DNA of 15,298 nucleotides from an uncultured Duncaniella sp. GTDB lineage: Bacteria > Bacteroidota > Bacteroidia > Bacteroidales > Muribaculaceae. Positions 1 to 7,084 of the stretch are shown in pieces. Under the pieces are notes generated by a model that saw only the letters and a program-made list of their open reading frames with translations, ran no database searches and was not told the origin of the DNA. The stretch spans positions 1 to 15,298 of the forward strand of contig CAJUKP010000039.1 of NCBI GenBank assembly GCA_910587165.1. The letters are read 5' to 3'. The first letter of the stretch is position 1. The number at the start of each line of letters is the position of its first letter. The position numbers were made by a program, and so were the translations under genes.

Positions 1-52
1 TCTCGACCCACTGATTAAGAGTCAGTTGCTCTACCAACTGAGCTACGGAGTC
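1..52 (-). tRNA. tRNA-Lys (anticodon CTT), 3' part cut off by window edge
   Basis: On the minus strand the molecule starts at 52 with acceptor strand GACTCCG. A D-arm with the usual AGCTCAGTTGGTAGAGC follows, then an anticodon stem ACTGA/TCAGT closing the loop CTCTTAA. Loop positions 34-36 read CTT, so the tRNA decodes the lysine codon AAG. The T-arm and 3' acceptor strand lie beyond base 1. It has its own promoter (108-139). Confidence 0.95.
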
Positions 53-107
53 ATCGTTTTTTTATTTTCTCTTTGCTTTCGAGGAGGTGTCTCTCTCAAT
101 TGCGATG

Positions 108-139
108 CAAAGGTAGGGACTTTTCCGTTACCCACCAAA
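108..139 (-). promoter_or_regulatory. Bacteroidota-type promoter of tRNA-Lys
   Basis: Read on the minus strand, TTTG (136-139) is followed after exactly 20 bases by TACCTTTG (108-115), a full match to the primary-sigma consensus TTTG-N19-21-TAnnTTTG. Transcription would start near 101, giving a 5' leader of about 48 bases to be trimmed before the tRNA. The -33 element lies inside the small palindrome at 133-149. Confidence 0.8.
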
Positions 140-149
140 TGTTTTGGTG
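133..149. repeat. Short palindrome overlapping the tRNA promoter -33 box
   Basis: CACCAAA (133-139) and TTTGGTG (143-149) form a perfect 7-bp inverted repeat around TGT. A T-run follows on the plus strand, but no plus-strand gene precedes it. On the minus strand there is no T-run, so it is a poor terminator for the gene ending at 195. It could be a protein-binding site or chance. Confidence 0.4.
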
Positions 150-194
150 AATTTTTTAATAAAAAAGTAAATTTTATTCCTTTTAGAATGTTTA

Positions 195-947
195 TTATCC
201 TGTTTGGCTGTTAGAGTTTATAATCTCAGCAAGTGAAACCGCCGGATTTCTATAGCTGTATCTGCTCTTTTCTCCACGGTAACGGATGGCTTTTGACGGA
301 CAATTGTGGTAACAGCCACCACAGGTGAGACAGTCCGCCCCTATCGTGGGACCCGGACCGGACTCAAATGAGATATTCCCTATCGGACACACACGCTCAC
401 ACACCCTGCACCCGTTACACACGTCCGGCAAGACATAAAACCGCTTATAAGCATCCTCCCGCTTCGGGAACAGCCGCATATACAGCCCCGCCACACGTCC
501 ATATAACGTCGGCGATTCCAATCTCCTCACCCGTGCGGCCACATCGGCAACTATGGCCGATGTCCGCTCCTCCACCCTCTTGCGCGGAAGCTCCCTCACC
601 TGCGCCTCCACATCAAACATCGGGAAATAATTGTCAACAGTCAGCAAAGACGCCACATAGTCCATCTCACACAGCTCTGTCAGACGTCTCACCGCCATCG
701 CCGGTGTTGAGCCGCACGTCAGCAACGCAAACCGGTATGGCGTGTCGAGTATCGCCGACGAGAGAAACCGCTCCACCTGCTCCGGAACGCGTCCGAAATA
801 TACCGGACACACCACACCTATTCCTTCCGGATCGGATATATGCCACACCCGACGCTTCAGGAGCTGCGCTATGCTCATAAGCTTCCCGCCGATTTTCTTG
901 GCCAAGGCCAGTGAATTGCCGGTAGTAGTGAAATAGAGAATCGTCAT
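195..947 (-). CDS. EFR1-type flavodoxin-ferredoxin fusion protein
   Basis: Predicted cytoplasmic electron carrier of 250 residues. The N-terminus (ILYFTTTGNS, residues 3-12) is the phosphate-binding loop of a flavodoxin-like FMN fold, and CPVYFGRVP (47-55) fits the same fold. The C-terminal third carries two 4Fe-4S motifs of bacterial ferredoxin type: C177/C180/C183 with C187, and C206/C209/C212 with C216. This order matches the EFR1 family common in anaerobic gut bacteria, whose physiological partner is not established. The start at 947 is the first ATG after the gdhA terminator, and the T-run of that terminator ends only 6 bases upstream. I see no consensus promoter or ribosome binding site of its own, so expression may depend on gdhA read-through. 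The family call is firm; the role is unknown. Confidence 0.85.
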   Translation of the reverse strand: MTILYFTTTGNSLALAKKIGGKLMSIAQLLKRRVWHISDPEGIGVVCPVYFGRVPEQVERFLSSAILDTPYRFALLTCGSTPAMAVRRLTELCEMDYVASLLTVDNYFPMFDVEAQVRELPRKRVEERTSAIVADVAARVRRLESPTLYGRVAGLYMRLFPKREDAYKRFYVLPDVCNGCRVCERVCPIGNISFESGPGPTIGADCLTCGGCYHNCPSKAIRYRGEKSRYSYRNPAVSLAEIINSNSQTG

Positions 948-953
948 GATCTG

Positions 954-994
954 AAAAAACTTGTCAACGCCTCACATCCGGAGGCATTGACAAG
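954..994 (-). terminator. Rho-independent terminator of gdhA
   Basis: On the minus strand, arms 981-994 and 960-973 pair over 14 positions with a single mismatch around a 7-base loop (974-980). A run of six T follows (954-959). It sits 31 bases past the gdhA stop and ends just before the start codon of the next minus-strand gene. Confidence 0.85.
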
Positions 995-1024
995 CACATA
1001 TTACATTTAGGAAATAGCTTTGGC

Positions 1025-2362
1025 TTAGATTATACCCTGACCCATCATGGCATTCGCCACCTTCATGAAGCCGGCGATGTTGGCGCCCTTCATATAGTTG
1101 ATGAATCCGTCGGGCTCGGTGCCGTGCTCGACACACTGGGTATGGATATTGCGCATGATCTCATGCAGACGTTTATCCACCTCCTCGGCACTCCACTGGA
1201 GATGCTCGGCGTTCTGGCTCATCTCGAGACCCGAAGTGGCCACTCCACCGGCATTGACTGCCTTACCGGGAGCATAGTTGGTATGCGAGGCGATGAATGT
1301 GTCGATAGCCTCGGGAGTACATCCCATGTTCGAAACCTCGGCAACGATCTCCACACCGTTGGCCACGAGCATCTTGGCATCCTCGCCATCCACCTCGTTC
1401 TGTGTGGCGCATGGAAGAGCTATATCCACCTTCTGCTCCCAGGGCTTGCGTCCTGCATAGAAGGTTGATCCGGGGAAACGCTCGGCGTATGGAGCGACGA
1501 TATCCTCGCCTGTGGCGCGCAGATAGAGCATATAGTCGATCTTCTCACCCGAGATTCCGTCCGGATCATAGATATATCCGTCAGGACCGGAGATCGTGAC
1601 CACCTTGGCTCCGAGCTGTGTGGCCTTGAGGGTAGCGCCCCACGCCACGTTGCCGAAACCTGACACCGCAACGGTCTTTCCCTCGATTGAATCCTTCTTC
1701 TCGGCAAGCATACTCTGCACGAAATAGAGAGCGCCGAATCCGGTTGCCTCCGGACGCACCAGAGAGCCGCCGAACGAGAGGCCCTTGCCTGTGAACGTGC
1801 CTGTACACTCATTGACAAGTTTCTTGTACATACCGTACATATATCCTACCTCGCGGCCGCCTACACCGATGTCGCCGGCGGGCACGTCGCGGTCAGGTCC
1901 GAGATTCTTCCACAGGCAGAGTATGAACGCCTGGCAGAAACGCATGATCTCGGCGTCGCTCTTGCCGCGGGGCGAGAAATCGCTGCCACCCTTGGCGCCT
2001 CCCATCGGGAGTGTGGTGAGTGCGTTCTTGAACGTCTGCTCGAATCCGAGGAACTTGAGTATCGAGAGATTCACCGACGCGTGGAAACGGATGCCTCCCT
2101 TGTAGGGACCGATGGCATTGTTGAATTGCACGCGGTAACCTATGTTGTTCTGCACCTCGCCACGGTCGTCAACCCATGTGACGCGGAATGTGACGATACG
2201 GTCGGGCTCGACCATACGCTCGATGATCTTCGCCTTCTCAAACTCAGGGTGCTGGTTGTAGACATCCTCTACGCATATCAAGACTTCTTTCACTGCCTGA
2301 AGGTACTCCTTTTCGCCGGGGTGCTTGGCCTCGAGTGAATTGAGAATGTTGTTTATATCCAT
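1025..2362 (-). CDS. gdhA: Glutamate dehydrogenase, hexameric NAD(P)-dependent
   Basis: Interconverts 2-oxoglutarate plus ammonium and glutamate, a main ammonium-assimilation route in Bacteroidales. The protein has 445 residues, normal for the hexameric small-subunit family. Visible motifs are the substrate region PYKGGIRFH, PMGGAKGGSDF with the catalytic lysine (about residue 124), PAGDIGVGGRE with the catalytic aspartate (about 164), and the Rossmann stretch VSGFGNVAWGA. The frame is open to an ATG at 2437, but a promoter -7 element lies at 2413-2420 and the family begins at MDINNILNSLEAKHP, so the start at 2362 is preferred. It is divergent from tsaB and has its own terminator (954-994). 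Cofactor choice (NADP or NAD) cannot be read reliably; NADP is usual for this subgroup. Confidence 0.97.
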   Translation of the reverse strand: MDINNILNSLEAKHPGEKEYLQAVKEVLICVEDVYNQHPEFEKAKIIERMVEPDRIVTFRVTWVDDRGEVQNNIGYRVQFNNAIGPYKGGIRFHASVNLSILKFLGFEQTFKNALTTLPMGGAKGGSDFSPRGKSDAEIMRFCQAFILCLWKNLGPDRDVPAGDIGVGGREVGYMYGMYKKLVNECTGTFTGKGLSFGGSLVRPEATGFGALYFVQSMLAEKKDSIEGKTVAVSGFGNVAWGATLKATQLGAKVVTISGPDGYIYDPDGISGEKIDYMLYLRATGEDIVAPYAERFPGSTFYAGRKPWEQKVDIALPCATQNEVDGEDAKMLVANGVEIVAEVSNMGCTPEAIDTFIASHTNYAPGKAVNAGGVATSGLEMSQNAEHLQWSAEEVDKRLHEIMRNIHTQCVEHGTEPDGFINYMKGANIAGFMKVANAMMGQGII

Positions 2363-2412
2363 GATTGAGTGTTTTTGATGATTGAATGGATGATTTGTTG
2401 TGGTTAACAATG

Positions 2413-2420
2413 CAAATATA
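2413..2420 (-). promoter_or_regulatory. Candidate -7 element for gdhA
   Basis: The minus strand reads TATATTTG, matching TAnnTTTG. The expected TTTG about 20 bases further upstream is not clear (the region reads near 2441 as ATCG), so this is a half-match. It would give a leader of roughly 45 bases before the ATG at 2362. Confidence 0.5.
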
Positions 2421-2446
2421 GTATTTAATTCCGACATCCGCGATGC

Positions 2447-2477
2447 TTGGAGGTGAAAAAATTTTTAATTAATTTTG
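2447..2477 (+). promoter_or_regulatory. Candidate promoter of tsaB
   Basis: TTG (2447-2449) is followed after 20 bases by TAATTTTG (2470-2477), fitting the Bacteroidota consensus. The start codon at 2499 leaves a leader of only about 15 bases. This supports rejecting the longer open frame from 2475, which would begin inside the -7 element. Confidence 0.65.
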
Positions 2478-2498
2478 TGGCCGTCAAATATATGTTTT

Positions 2499-3194
2499 AT
2501 GGCAGTGATATTAAACATCGAAACCTCCGCGGCAGCCTGTTCTGTGGCTCTGACAGCCGAGGGAATGGTGCTCGCGCATCAGGAAGAACTCGAGAGCCGG
2601 TCGCAGGCCGCTCTGCTGAGCGACTACATTAAATATTGTCTCGACTTCGCGGCCGGGAAAGAGCTGAAGCTCGATGCAGTGGCCGTCTCGATGGGACCGG
2701 GTAGCTACACCGGTCTGCGCATCGGCCTCTCCGAAGCCAAAGGCCTTGCCTACGCCCTCGATGTGCCCCTGATCGGGATCGACACCCTCCAGCTGCTATG
2801 CTGCCAGGTGATGTTCACGGCCCCCGACCTGACAGGCGACGAGATATTTGTCCCGATGGTCGACGCCAGACGTATGGAGGTCTACACAGCCGCCTACGAC
2901 TTCGCCCTCCTCCCCCTCATGGAGCAGCAACCGCTCATACTCGACGCCGACAGCTACTCCGGACTCATTGCCACCGGACGTCCTGTGCTCCTTTTCGGCG
3001 ATGGAAGCGACAAAGCCCGCGAGGTCATCAAAGCCCCGAATGTCACATTCATCCCCGACATCCGCCCGCTGGCCATCGACATGATAGCTCTCGCCGAGAA
3101 AGCATGGGCTGACCGACAGTTCATCGACACCGCCTACTCCACACCTAATTATATTAAAGACTTCCAGGCCACCATGCCAAAGAAGCTTTTCTGA
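2499..3194 (+). CDS. tsaB: tRNA threonylcarbamoyladenosine biosynthesis protein TsaB
   Basis: TsaB is the inactive paralogue and partner of TsaD. With TsaE it supports transfer of threonylcarbamoyl from TC-AMP to A37 of ANN-decoding tRNAs (t6A). The 231 residues begin with VILNIETSAAACSVAL, the ASKHA-fold first strand and turn. The family signature GPGSYTGLRIGLSEAKGLAYAL follows at about residues 67-88, then VPMVDARRMEVYTA. Length matches the family (about 220-240). Start 2499 (MAVILNIETS) is chosen because it agrees with homologue starts and with the promoter at 2447-2477. The stop overlaps the start of the next gene (TGATG at 3192-3196), implying translational coupling to a predicted RNA methyltransferase. 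Confidence 0.95.
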   Translation: MAVILNIETSAAACSVALTAEGMVLAHQEELESRSQAALLSDYIKYCLDFAAGKELKLDAVAVSMGPGSYTGLRIGLSEAKGLAYALDVPLIGIDTLQLLCCQVMFTAPDLTGDEIFVPMVDARRMEVYTAAYDFALLPLMEQQPLILDADSYSGLIATGRPVLLFGDGSDKAREVIKAPNVTFIPDIRPLAIDMIALAEKAWADRQFIDTAYSTPNYIKDFQATMPKKLF

Positions 3195-4315
3195 TGGACT
3201 TCAACCGACTTCGACTGAAATATCACGGCAACCCTGCCAAGCTCGACGAGATTCTCCAGGCCGAGTGCCGCCACAAGTGCGCCCGCAAGCTTCCTGACCT
3301 CCTGTCCATCGAGGGATTCCGCTTCCCCTCCACTGCCCTGGCCGAGATGTCCACATCCGAAGCCGTCGCCGCGGTCCACGCCTCGATGATACAGCCGGGC
3401 GAGACCGTGCTCGACATGACACTCGGCCTCGGCGTCGATGCATTCGCCATGAGCCGCCGTGGAGCCATAGTCACCGGAATCGACATTGACCCCGCGGCCA
3501 CCCGCGAGGCCACTCACAATGCAGTCCTGCTCGGGCTAACCGACATCCGTATCATAAATGCCGACAGCATCGGATGGCTCTCTGCCGACCCCTCCCGTCA
3601 TTTCGCGGCAATCTTCATCGACCCGCAGCGTCGCGACTCATCCGGACGCCACTTCGCCCTGGCCGATTGCGTCCCCGACATCACCCGTTCCTCATCCATT
3701 CTCCTGAGCCGCTGCCGTCGGCTCATCATCAAGATGTCACCCATGGTCGACATCAGCGCCGTCGCGTCCGAGCTCTCCGTGAGCCACTGCCACATAGTCA
3801 TAATCGGCACCGCGAAGGAATGCAAGGAAGTGGTGATGATAACAGGCAGTGAGATCACCTCCGGCCTTGTCGAGTGTGTCACCATCGGGCATCCCTCGCT
3901 CACCTTCACCCCCGGGAGCGGAGAGACAGCTCCCGCCTATGCCACACCCCAACCCGGCCAACTCCTCCTTGAGCCATACCCTTCTGTGATGAAAGGAGCC
4001 TCCGCCGGATCCCTCCGCCACATCCCATACCCGAAACTCGCCCCCAACACACACCTCTTCCTGTCAGATACCGTCACCGACACTTTCCCGGGCGAGCGCA
4101 TGGAGATAATGGAGGTCATGCCATTCTCAAAAGCCGTGATCAAAGGCTTCTCCAAAAGATATCCCGTCATCAACGTGGCCACACGCAATTTCCCCCTCCC
4201 GGCACCCGAGCTTGCCCGTCGCCTTAAAGTGCGCGAAGGTGGCGACAGGATGCTCCACGGAGCCACTCTTGCCGACGGCTCCCGTGTGCTCATCGTCACC
4301 TCGATGCCCTGCTGA
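3194..4315 (+). CDS. Class I SAM-dependent methyltransferase with C-terminal THUMP-like domain
   Basis: Predicted nucleic-acid (probably RNA) methyltransferase of 373 residues. A Rossmann methyltransferase core is visible: motif I VLDMTLGLGVDAF (72-84), the acidic end of strand 2 in GIDIDP (95-100), and the catalytic-position motif IDPQRRD (142-148), the counterpart of the DPPY/NPPY loop. The C-terminus (about 275-373, with VATRNFPLPAPELARRLKV) resembles the THUMP-like domain found after such methyltransferases in Bacteroidota. The substrate is not known to me. A start overlapping the tsaB stop by one base suggests co-regulation with tRNA modification. Transcription probably ends in the inverted repeat that follows. 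Confidence 0.8.
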   Translation: MDFNRLRLKYHGNPAKLDEILQAECRHKCARKLPDLLSIEGFRFPSTALAEMSTSEAVAAVHASMIQPGETVLDMTLGLGVDAFAMSRRGAIVTGIDIDPAATREATHNAVLLGLTDIRIINADSIGWLSADPSRHFAAIFIDPQRRDSSGRHFALADCVPDITRSSSILLSRCRRLIIKMSPMVDISAVASELSVSHCHIVIIGTAKECKEVVMITGSEITSGLVECVTIGHPSLTFTPGSGETAPAYATPQPGQLLLEPYPSVMKGASAGSLRHIPYPKLAPNTHLFLSDTVTDTFPGERMEIMEVMPFSKAVIKGFSKRYPVINVATRNFPLPAPELARRLKVREGGDRMLHGATLADGSRVLIVTSMPC

Positions 4316-4365
4316 CACCCCTCGCTATCCCACACCCCTTTCCTGGTCACCGGAAAGCGTCATAA

Positions 4366-4519
4366 TAACCGGTCAGGAAAAGGATACAAATGGACAAAAG
4401 ATAAAAAGGAACAAAAAAATCTTTGTATTCAGATTCATCAGACTGAATATCTGAAAAAAAATAAAAAATCTGTTTCTTCTGTCCTTCTGTTCCTCTGTAC
4501 CCTTGTCCTGAACGGTAAC
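4366..4519. repeat. Long imperfect inverted repeat (about 150 bases)
   Basis: Without gaps, 4366-4415 pairs with the complement of 4518-4469 at 36 of 50 positions, the outer 13 at 11 of 13. A central perfect stem TATTCAG/CTGAATA (4426-4432 with 4443-4449) closes a 10-base loop. Left arm is purine-rich (GGATACAAAT, GGACAAAAG), right arm pyrimidine-rich. Many mismatches are A opposite C, which become G-U pairs in a minus-strand transcript. It could be a terminator region, a repetitive intergenic element or a processed hairpin RNA. Low complexity inflates the match somewhat. Confidence 0.6.
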
Positions 4520-4548
4520 TTTTTACAGCCGACCCGATTTTCCAACTC

Positions 4549-4579
4549 TTGCACAACACGTATGAAATGGTTAACTTTG
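4549..4579 (+). promoter_or_regulatory. Promoter of the RluA-glsA-glsB-galE operon
   Basis: TTG (4549-4551), 20 bases, then TAACTTTG (4572-4579): an excellent Bacteroidota promoter. The start site would fall near 4583-4588, so the ATG at 4588 has little or no leader. This decides the start of the pseudouridine synthase. Confidence 0.75.
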
Positions 4580-4587
4580 CCTCCGTT

Positions 4588-5286
4588 ATGGAAGTAATCT
4601 ACGAAGACAACCATATTATCATAGTCAACAAAGCCCCGGGAGAGATTGTCCAGGGCGACAAGACCGGCGACACACCTCTCGTCGACATCCTGAAAGCCTG
4701 GATCAAGGAGAAGTATTCCAAACCGGGCAACGTGTTCTGCGGGCTCGTCCATCGTCTTGACCGCCCGGTAGGTGGGATCGTGGTCTTTGCCAAGACCTCC
4801 AAGGCCCTCTCGCGCCTCAACGAGATGTTCCGTCTCGGAAAAGTGGAGAAAACCTATCTCGCCATCACACGCAACCGCCCCGTCAAGGACAGCGCACGGC
4901 TCACAGGCTACCTGTCGAGCGTCGAGCGGACAAACAAGAGCTACCTCTCCCCCACCCCTAAGCAGGGTGCCAAGGAAGTGGCTCTCAGCTACTCCCTGCT
5001 CGGAAGCTCCGACCGCTACCATCTCCTCGAAGTGCATCTCGAGACCGGACGCAAGCACCAGATACGACTCCAGCTGTCATCAATCGGATGTCCCGTGAAA
5101 GGTGACCTCAAATACGGCGACAAACGAAGCAACCCCGACGGTTCGATATCGCTCCGCGCCCACCGTATCCGTTTCCAGCACCCCGTATCAGGCAAAATGA
5201 TCGACGTCACAGCCCCGCTCCCACACGACGATACTCTCTGGCAGGCATTCTCATCCATCATCGAAGAGAAAAAAAATGAAGATTGA
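4588..5286 (+). CDS. RluA-family RNA pseudouridine synthase
   Basis: Isomerises uridine to pseudouridine in rRNA or tRNA; the target site cannot be told from sequence. The 232 residues start MEVIYEDNHIIIVNKAPGE, the usual first strands of a catalytic domain without an S4 domain. The signature HRLDRPVGGIVVFAKT carries the catalytic aspartate (D58). Later motifs are KTYLAI and LETGRKHQIRLQL, the family's conserved substrate-pocket stretch. The open frame extends upstream to 4549, but those codons overlap the promoter, so 4588 is chosen. It overlaps the next gene by 11 bases, indicating an operon. It resembles the Bacteroidales RluA-like proteins with EIVQGDKTGDTPL. Confidence 0.92.
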   Translation: MEVIYEDNHIIIVNKAPGEIVQGDKTGDTPLVDILKAWIKEKYSKPGNVFCGLVHRLDRPVGGIVVFAKTSKALSRLNEMFRLGKVEKTYLAITRNRPVKDSARLTGYLSSVERTNKSYLSPTPKQGAKEVALSYSLLGSSDRYHLLEVHLETGRKHQIRLQLSSIGCPVKGDLKYGDKRSNPDGSISLRAHRIRFQHPVSGKMIDVTAPLPHDDTLWQAFSSIIEEKKNED

Positions 5287-6088
5287 CATTGATGAGGTGC
5301 TCCGGCTCAGAGCCCCGGGGGTATGGCGCATACTCCCCCGCTTCATGATACGCGGACTCGAGAAATTCATCTGCCAGGGCAGACTCAACGAACTCCTTGC
5401 CGGAAACGCCTCACTCTCCGGAGCCGACTTTGCCGAAGGTGTCCTACGTGATCTTTCCGTAACCTACCGCATAAGAGGCGATTTCGACCCGTCGCAGCGC
5501 CGGGTCATATTCGTCTCCAACCACCCCCTCGGCGGACTCGACGGACTCGTGCTCGCTTCAGCCGTCAAACAGCTCTACCTTGGCGACGGCGAAATGAAAT
5601 TCGTGGTCAACGACCTTCTCACATTCGTCGAGCCCTTGCGGTCCATCTTCCTGGGCATCAACAAGCATGGCGACCAGTCGCGCGATGCCGTCGCTCTGCT
5701 CGACCAGGCCTTCGCAGGACAGGCTCCGATAGTCATGTTCCCCGCCGGACTCGTATCGCGCCGTCAGCCCGACGGCTCCATTGCCGACCTGAGATGGCAG
5801 AAAATGGTGGTCAATAAAGCGATTTCGTGCCAACGGGATATAATTCCGTTACATTTTAGTGGTGAGAATTCCAAGTTTTTTTATAATTTTGCACATCTAA
5901 GAACCAGTCTCGGTCTGAAATTCAACATCGAGATGGCCCGTCTCCCTGCCGAGATATTCCAGCGGGAGGGAGAGACTTTCACCATCACCCTCGGCTCACC
6001 CGTCAGGTGGCAATCGCTGAAGGGTGGACGAGACGCCCAAAGGCAGGCCGACGAGTTGCGAGAAACTGTCTATAGCCTCCGCCCTTGA
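5276..6088 (+). CDS. glsA: PlsC-like O-acyltransferase, probable glycine-lipid O-acyltransferase GlsA
   Basis: Predicted membrane-associated acyltransferase of 270 residues. It likely adds a second fatty acid to the hydroxyl of an N-acyl-3-hydroxyacyl glycine, making the diacyl glycine lipids (and serine-glycine lipids) of Bacteroides. The lysophospholipid-acyltransferase motif appears as NHPLGGLDG (82-90) with H83 and D89, the H-x5-D spacing I associate with the OlsF/hemolysin-like branch rather than H-x4-D of PlsC. FPAGLVSRR (155-163) is the second motif. The following GNAT gene is the strongest support, since glsB and glsA are adjacent in B. thetaiotaomicron; here the O-acyltransferase comes first. 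An ordinary lysophosphatidate acyltransferase is the alternative. Confidence 0.8.
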   Translation: MKIDIDEVLRLRAPGVWRILPRFMIRGLEKFICQGRLNELLAGNASLSGADFAEGVLRDLSVTYRIRGDFDPSQRRVIFVSNHPLGGLDGLVLASAVKQLYLGDGEMKFVVNDLLTFVEPLRSIFLGINKHGDQSRDAVALLDQAFAGQAPIVMFPAGLVSRRQPDGSIADLRWQKMVVNKAISCQRDIIPLHFSGENSKFFYNFAHLRTSLGLKFNIEMARLPAEIFQREGETFTITLGSPVRWQSLKGGRDAQRQADELRETVYSLRP

Positions 6089-6106
6089 CTTTTTATGTAA
6101 CATCCC

Positions 6107-7060
6107 ATGAATCAACAGATCATCGACCCGATAGACCCACGCCTCATTGAAGCCGAACTCACCCCGGCACGCTTCCTGCGTCCCACCAACAAAGGCAACA
6201 ACCAGATCTACGTGGTTGACGGCAGGGAATGTCCGGCCGTCATGCAGGAGATAGGACGGCTCAGAGAAGAGTCATTCCGCTTTGCCGGAGGAGGCACCGG
6301 CAAAAGCGCCGACATCGACGAATTCGACCTCATGGATCCGCCGTGCCGCCAGCTGATTGTCTGGAATCCCGACGAACGTATCATTATGGGCGGCTACAGA
6401 TTCATTCTCGGTGAGGAAATCAGACTCGACAGCAACAACAGGCCGCGGATAGCCACAAGCCACATGTTCGACTTCTCACCTGAGTTCATCGAACACTATC
6501 TCCCCTCCACGATCGAGCTCGGACGCTCATTTGTCCGCCTCGACTACCAGTCCTCACGCGCGGGCGCGAAAGCGCTTTTCGCGCTCGACAATCTCTGGGA
6601 CGGACTCGGGGCACTCACCGTGATATACCCGCAGATCAAATACCTCTTCGGAAAGATGACCATGTATCCCGGCTACAACCGCGAGTGCCGCGACATGATA
6701 CTCTTCTTCCTCCACAAGCACTTCCCCGATCCCGACCGCCTCGTCCGCCCCATAAAAGCGCTCGACACTCAGATTGACGCCTCCCGGATGAACGCCCTCT
6801 TCTCCGGCGCCTCATTCAAGGAAGACTACAAGATTCTCAATCACGCCGTCAGGGAGCATGGTTTCAACATACCACCGCTCGTCAACTCATACATGAGCCT
6901 CTCACCGACAATGAAAATGTTCGGGACCGCCATCAACGACGAATTCGGCGACGTCGAGGAAAGCGGAATCTTCTTTGCCATCTCCGAGATATTCGAGGAA
7001 AAGAAACAGCGTCACATCGGCACCTTTCACCCCGAGACTGACATGAGCCGCAACTCATAA
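6107..7060 (+). CDS. glsB: GNAT-fold N-acyltransferase, probable glycine N-acyltransferase GlsB
   Basis: Predicted to transfer a 3-hydroxyacyl group from ACP to the amino group of glycine, the first step of glycine-lipid synthesis. The 317 residues carry the OlsB/hemolysin-like acyl-homoserine-lactone-synthase-type GNAT pattern: REESFR (53-58), a GTG near 63-65, DEFD (71-74), QLIVWNP (82-88) and GGYRFILG. After this, TIELGRSFVR and the LWDGLGALTVIYPQIKYLFG region resemble Bacteroidota members of the family. The gene starts 18 bases after glsA and precedes galE by 24 bases. Family assignment is good; glycine as the acceptor rests on known Bacteroides genetics and pairing with glsA. Confidence 0.83.
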   Translation: MNQQIIDPIDPRLIEAELTPARFLRPTNKGNNQIYVVDGRECPAVMQEIGRLREESFRFAGGGTGKSADIDEFDLMDPPCRQLIVWNPDERIIMGGYRFILGEEIRLDSNNRPRIATSHMFDFSPEFIEHYLPSTIELGRSFVRLDYQSSRAGAKALFALDNLWDGLGALTVIYPQIKYLFGKMTMYPGYNRECRDMILFFLHKHFPDPDRLVRPIKALDTQIDASRMNALFSGASFKEDYKILNHAVREHGFNIPPLVNSYMSLSPTMKMFGTAINDEFGDVEESGIFFAISEIFEEKKQRHIGTFHPETDMSRNS

Positions 7061-7084
7061 CAACCCCCAACATAACTGAGACAA

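Noticed and set aside
26..214. 62-codon plus-strand frame at the window start
   Set aside because: Begins inside the tRNA-Lys gene and crosses its promoter; no coding character.
2363..2437. N-terminal extension of GdhA
   Set aside because: Overlaps the -7 promoter element and is not part of the family.
4438..5058. 206-codon open frame on the minus strand
   Set aside because: Antisense to the pseudouridine synthase, and its end lies in the inverted repeat.
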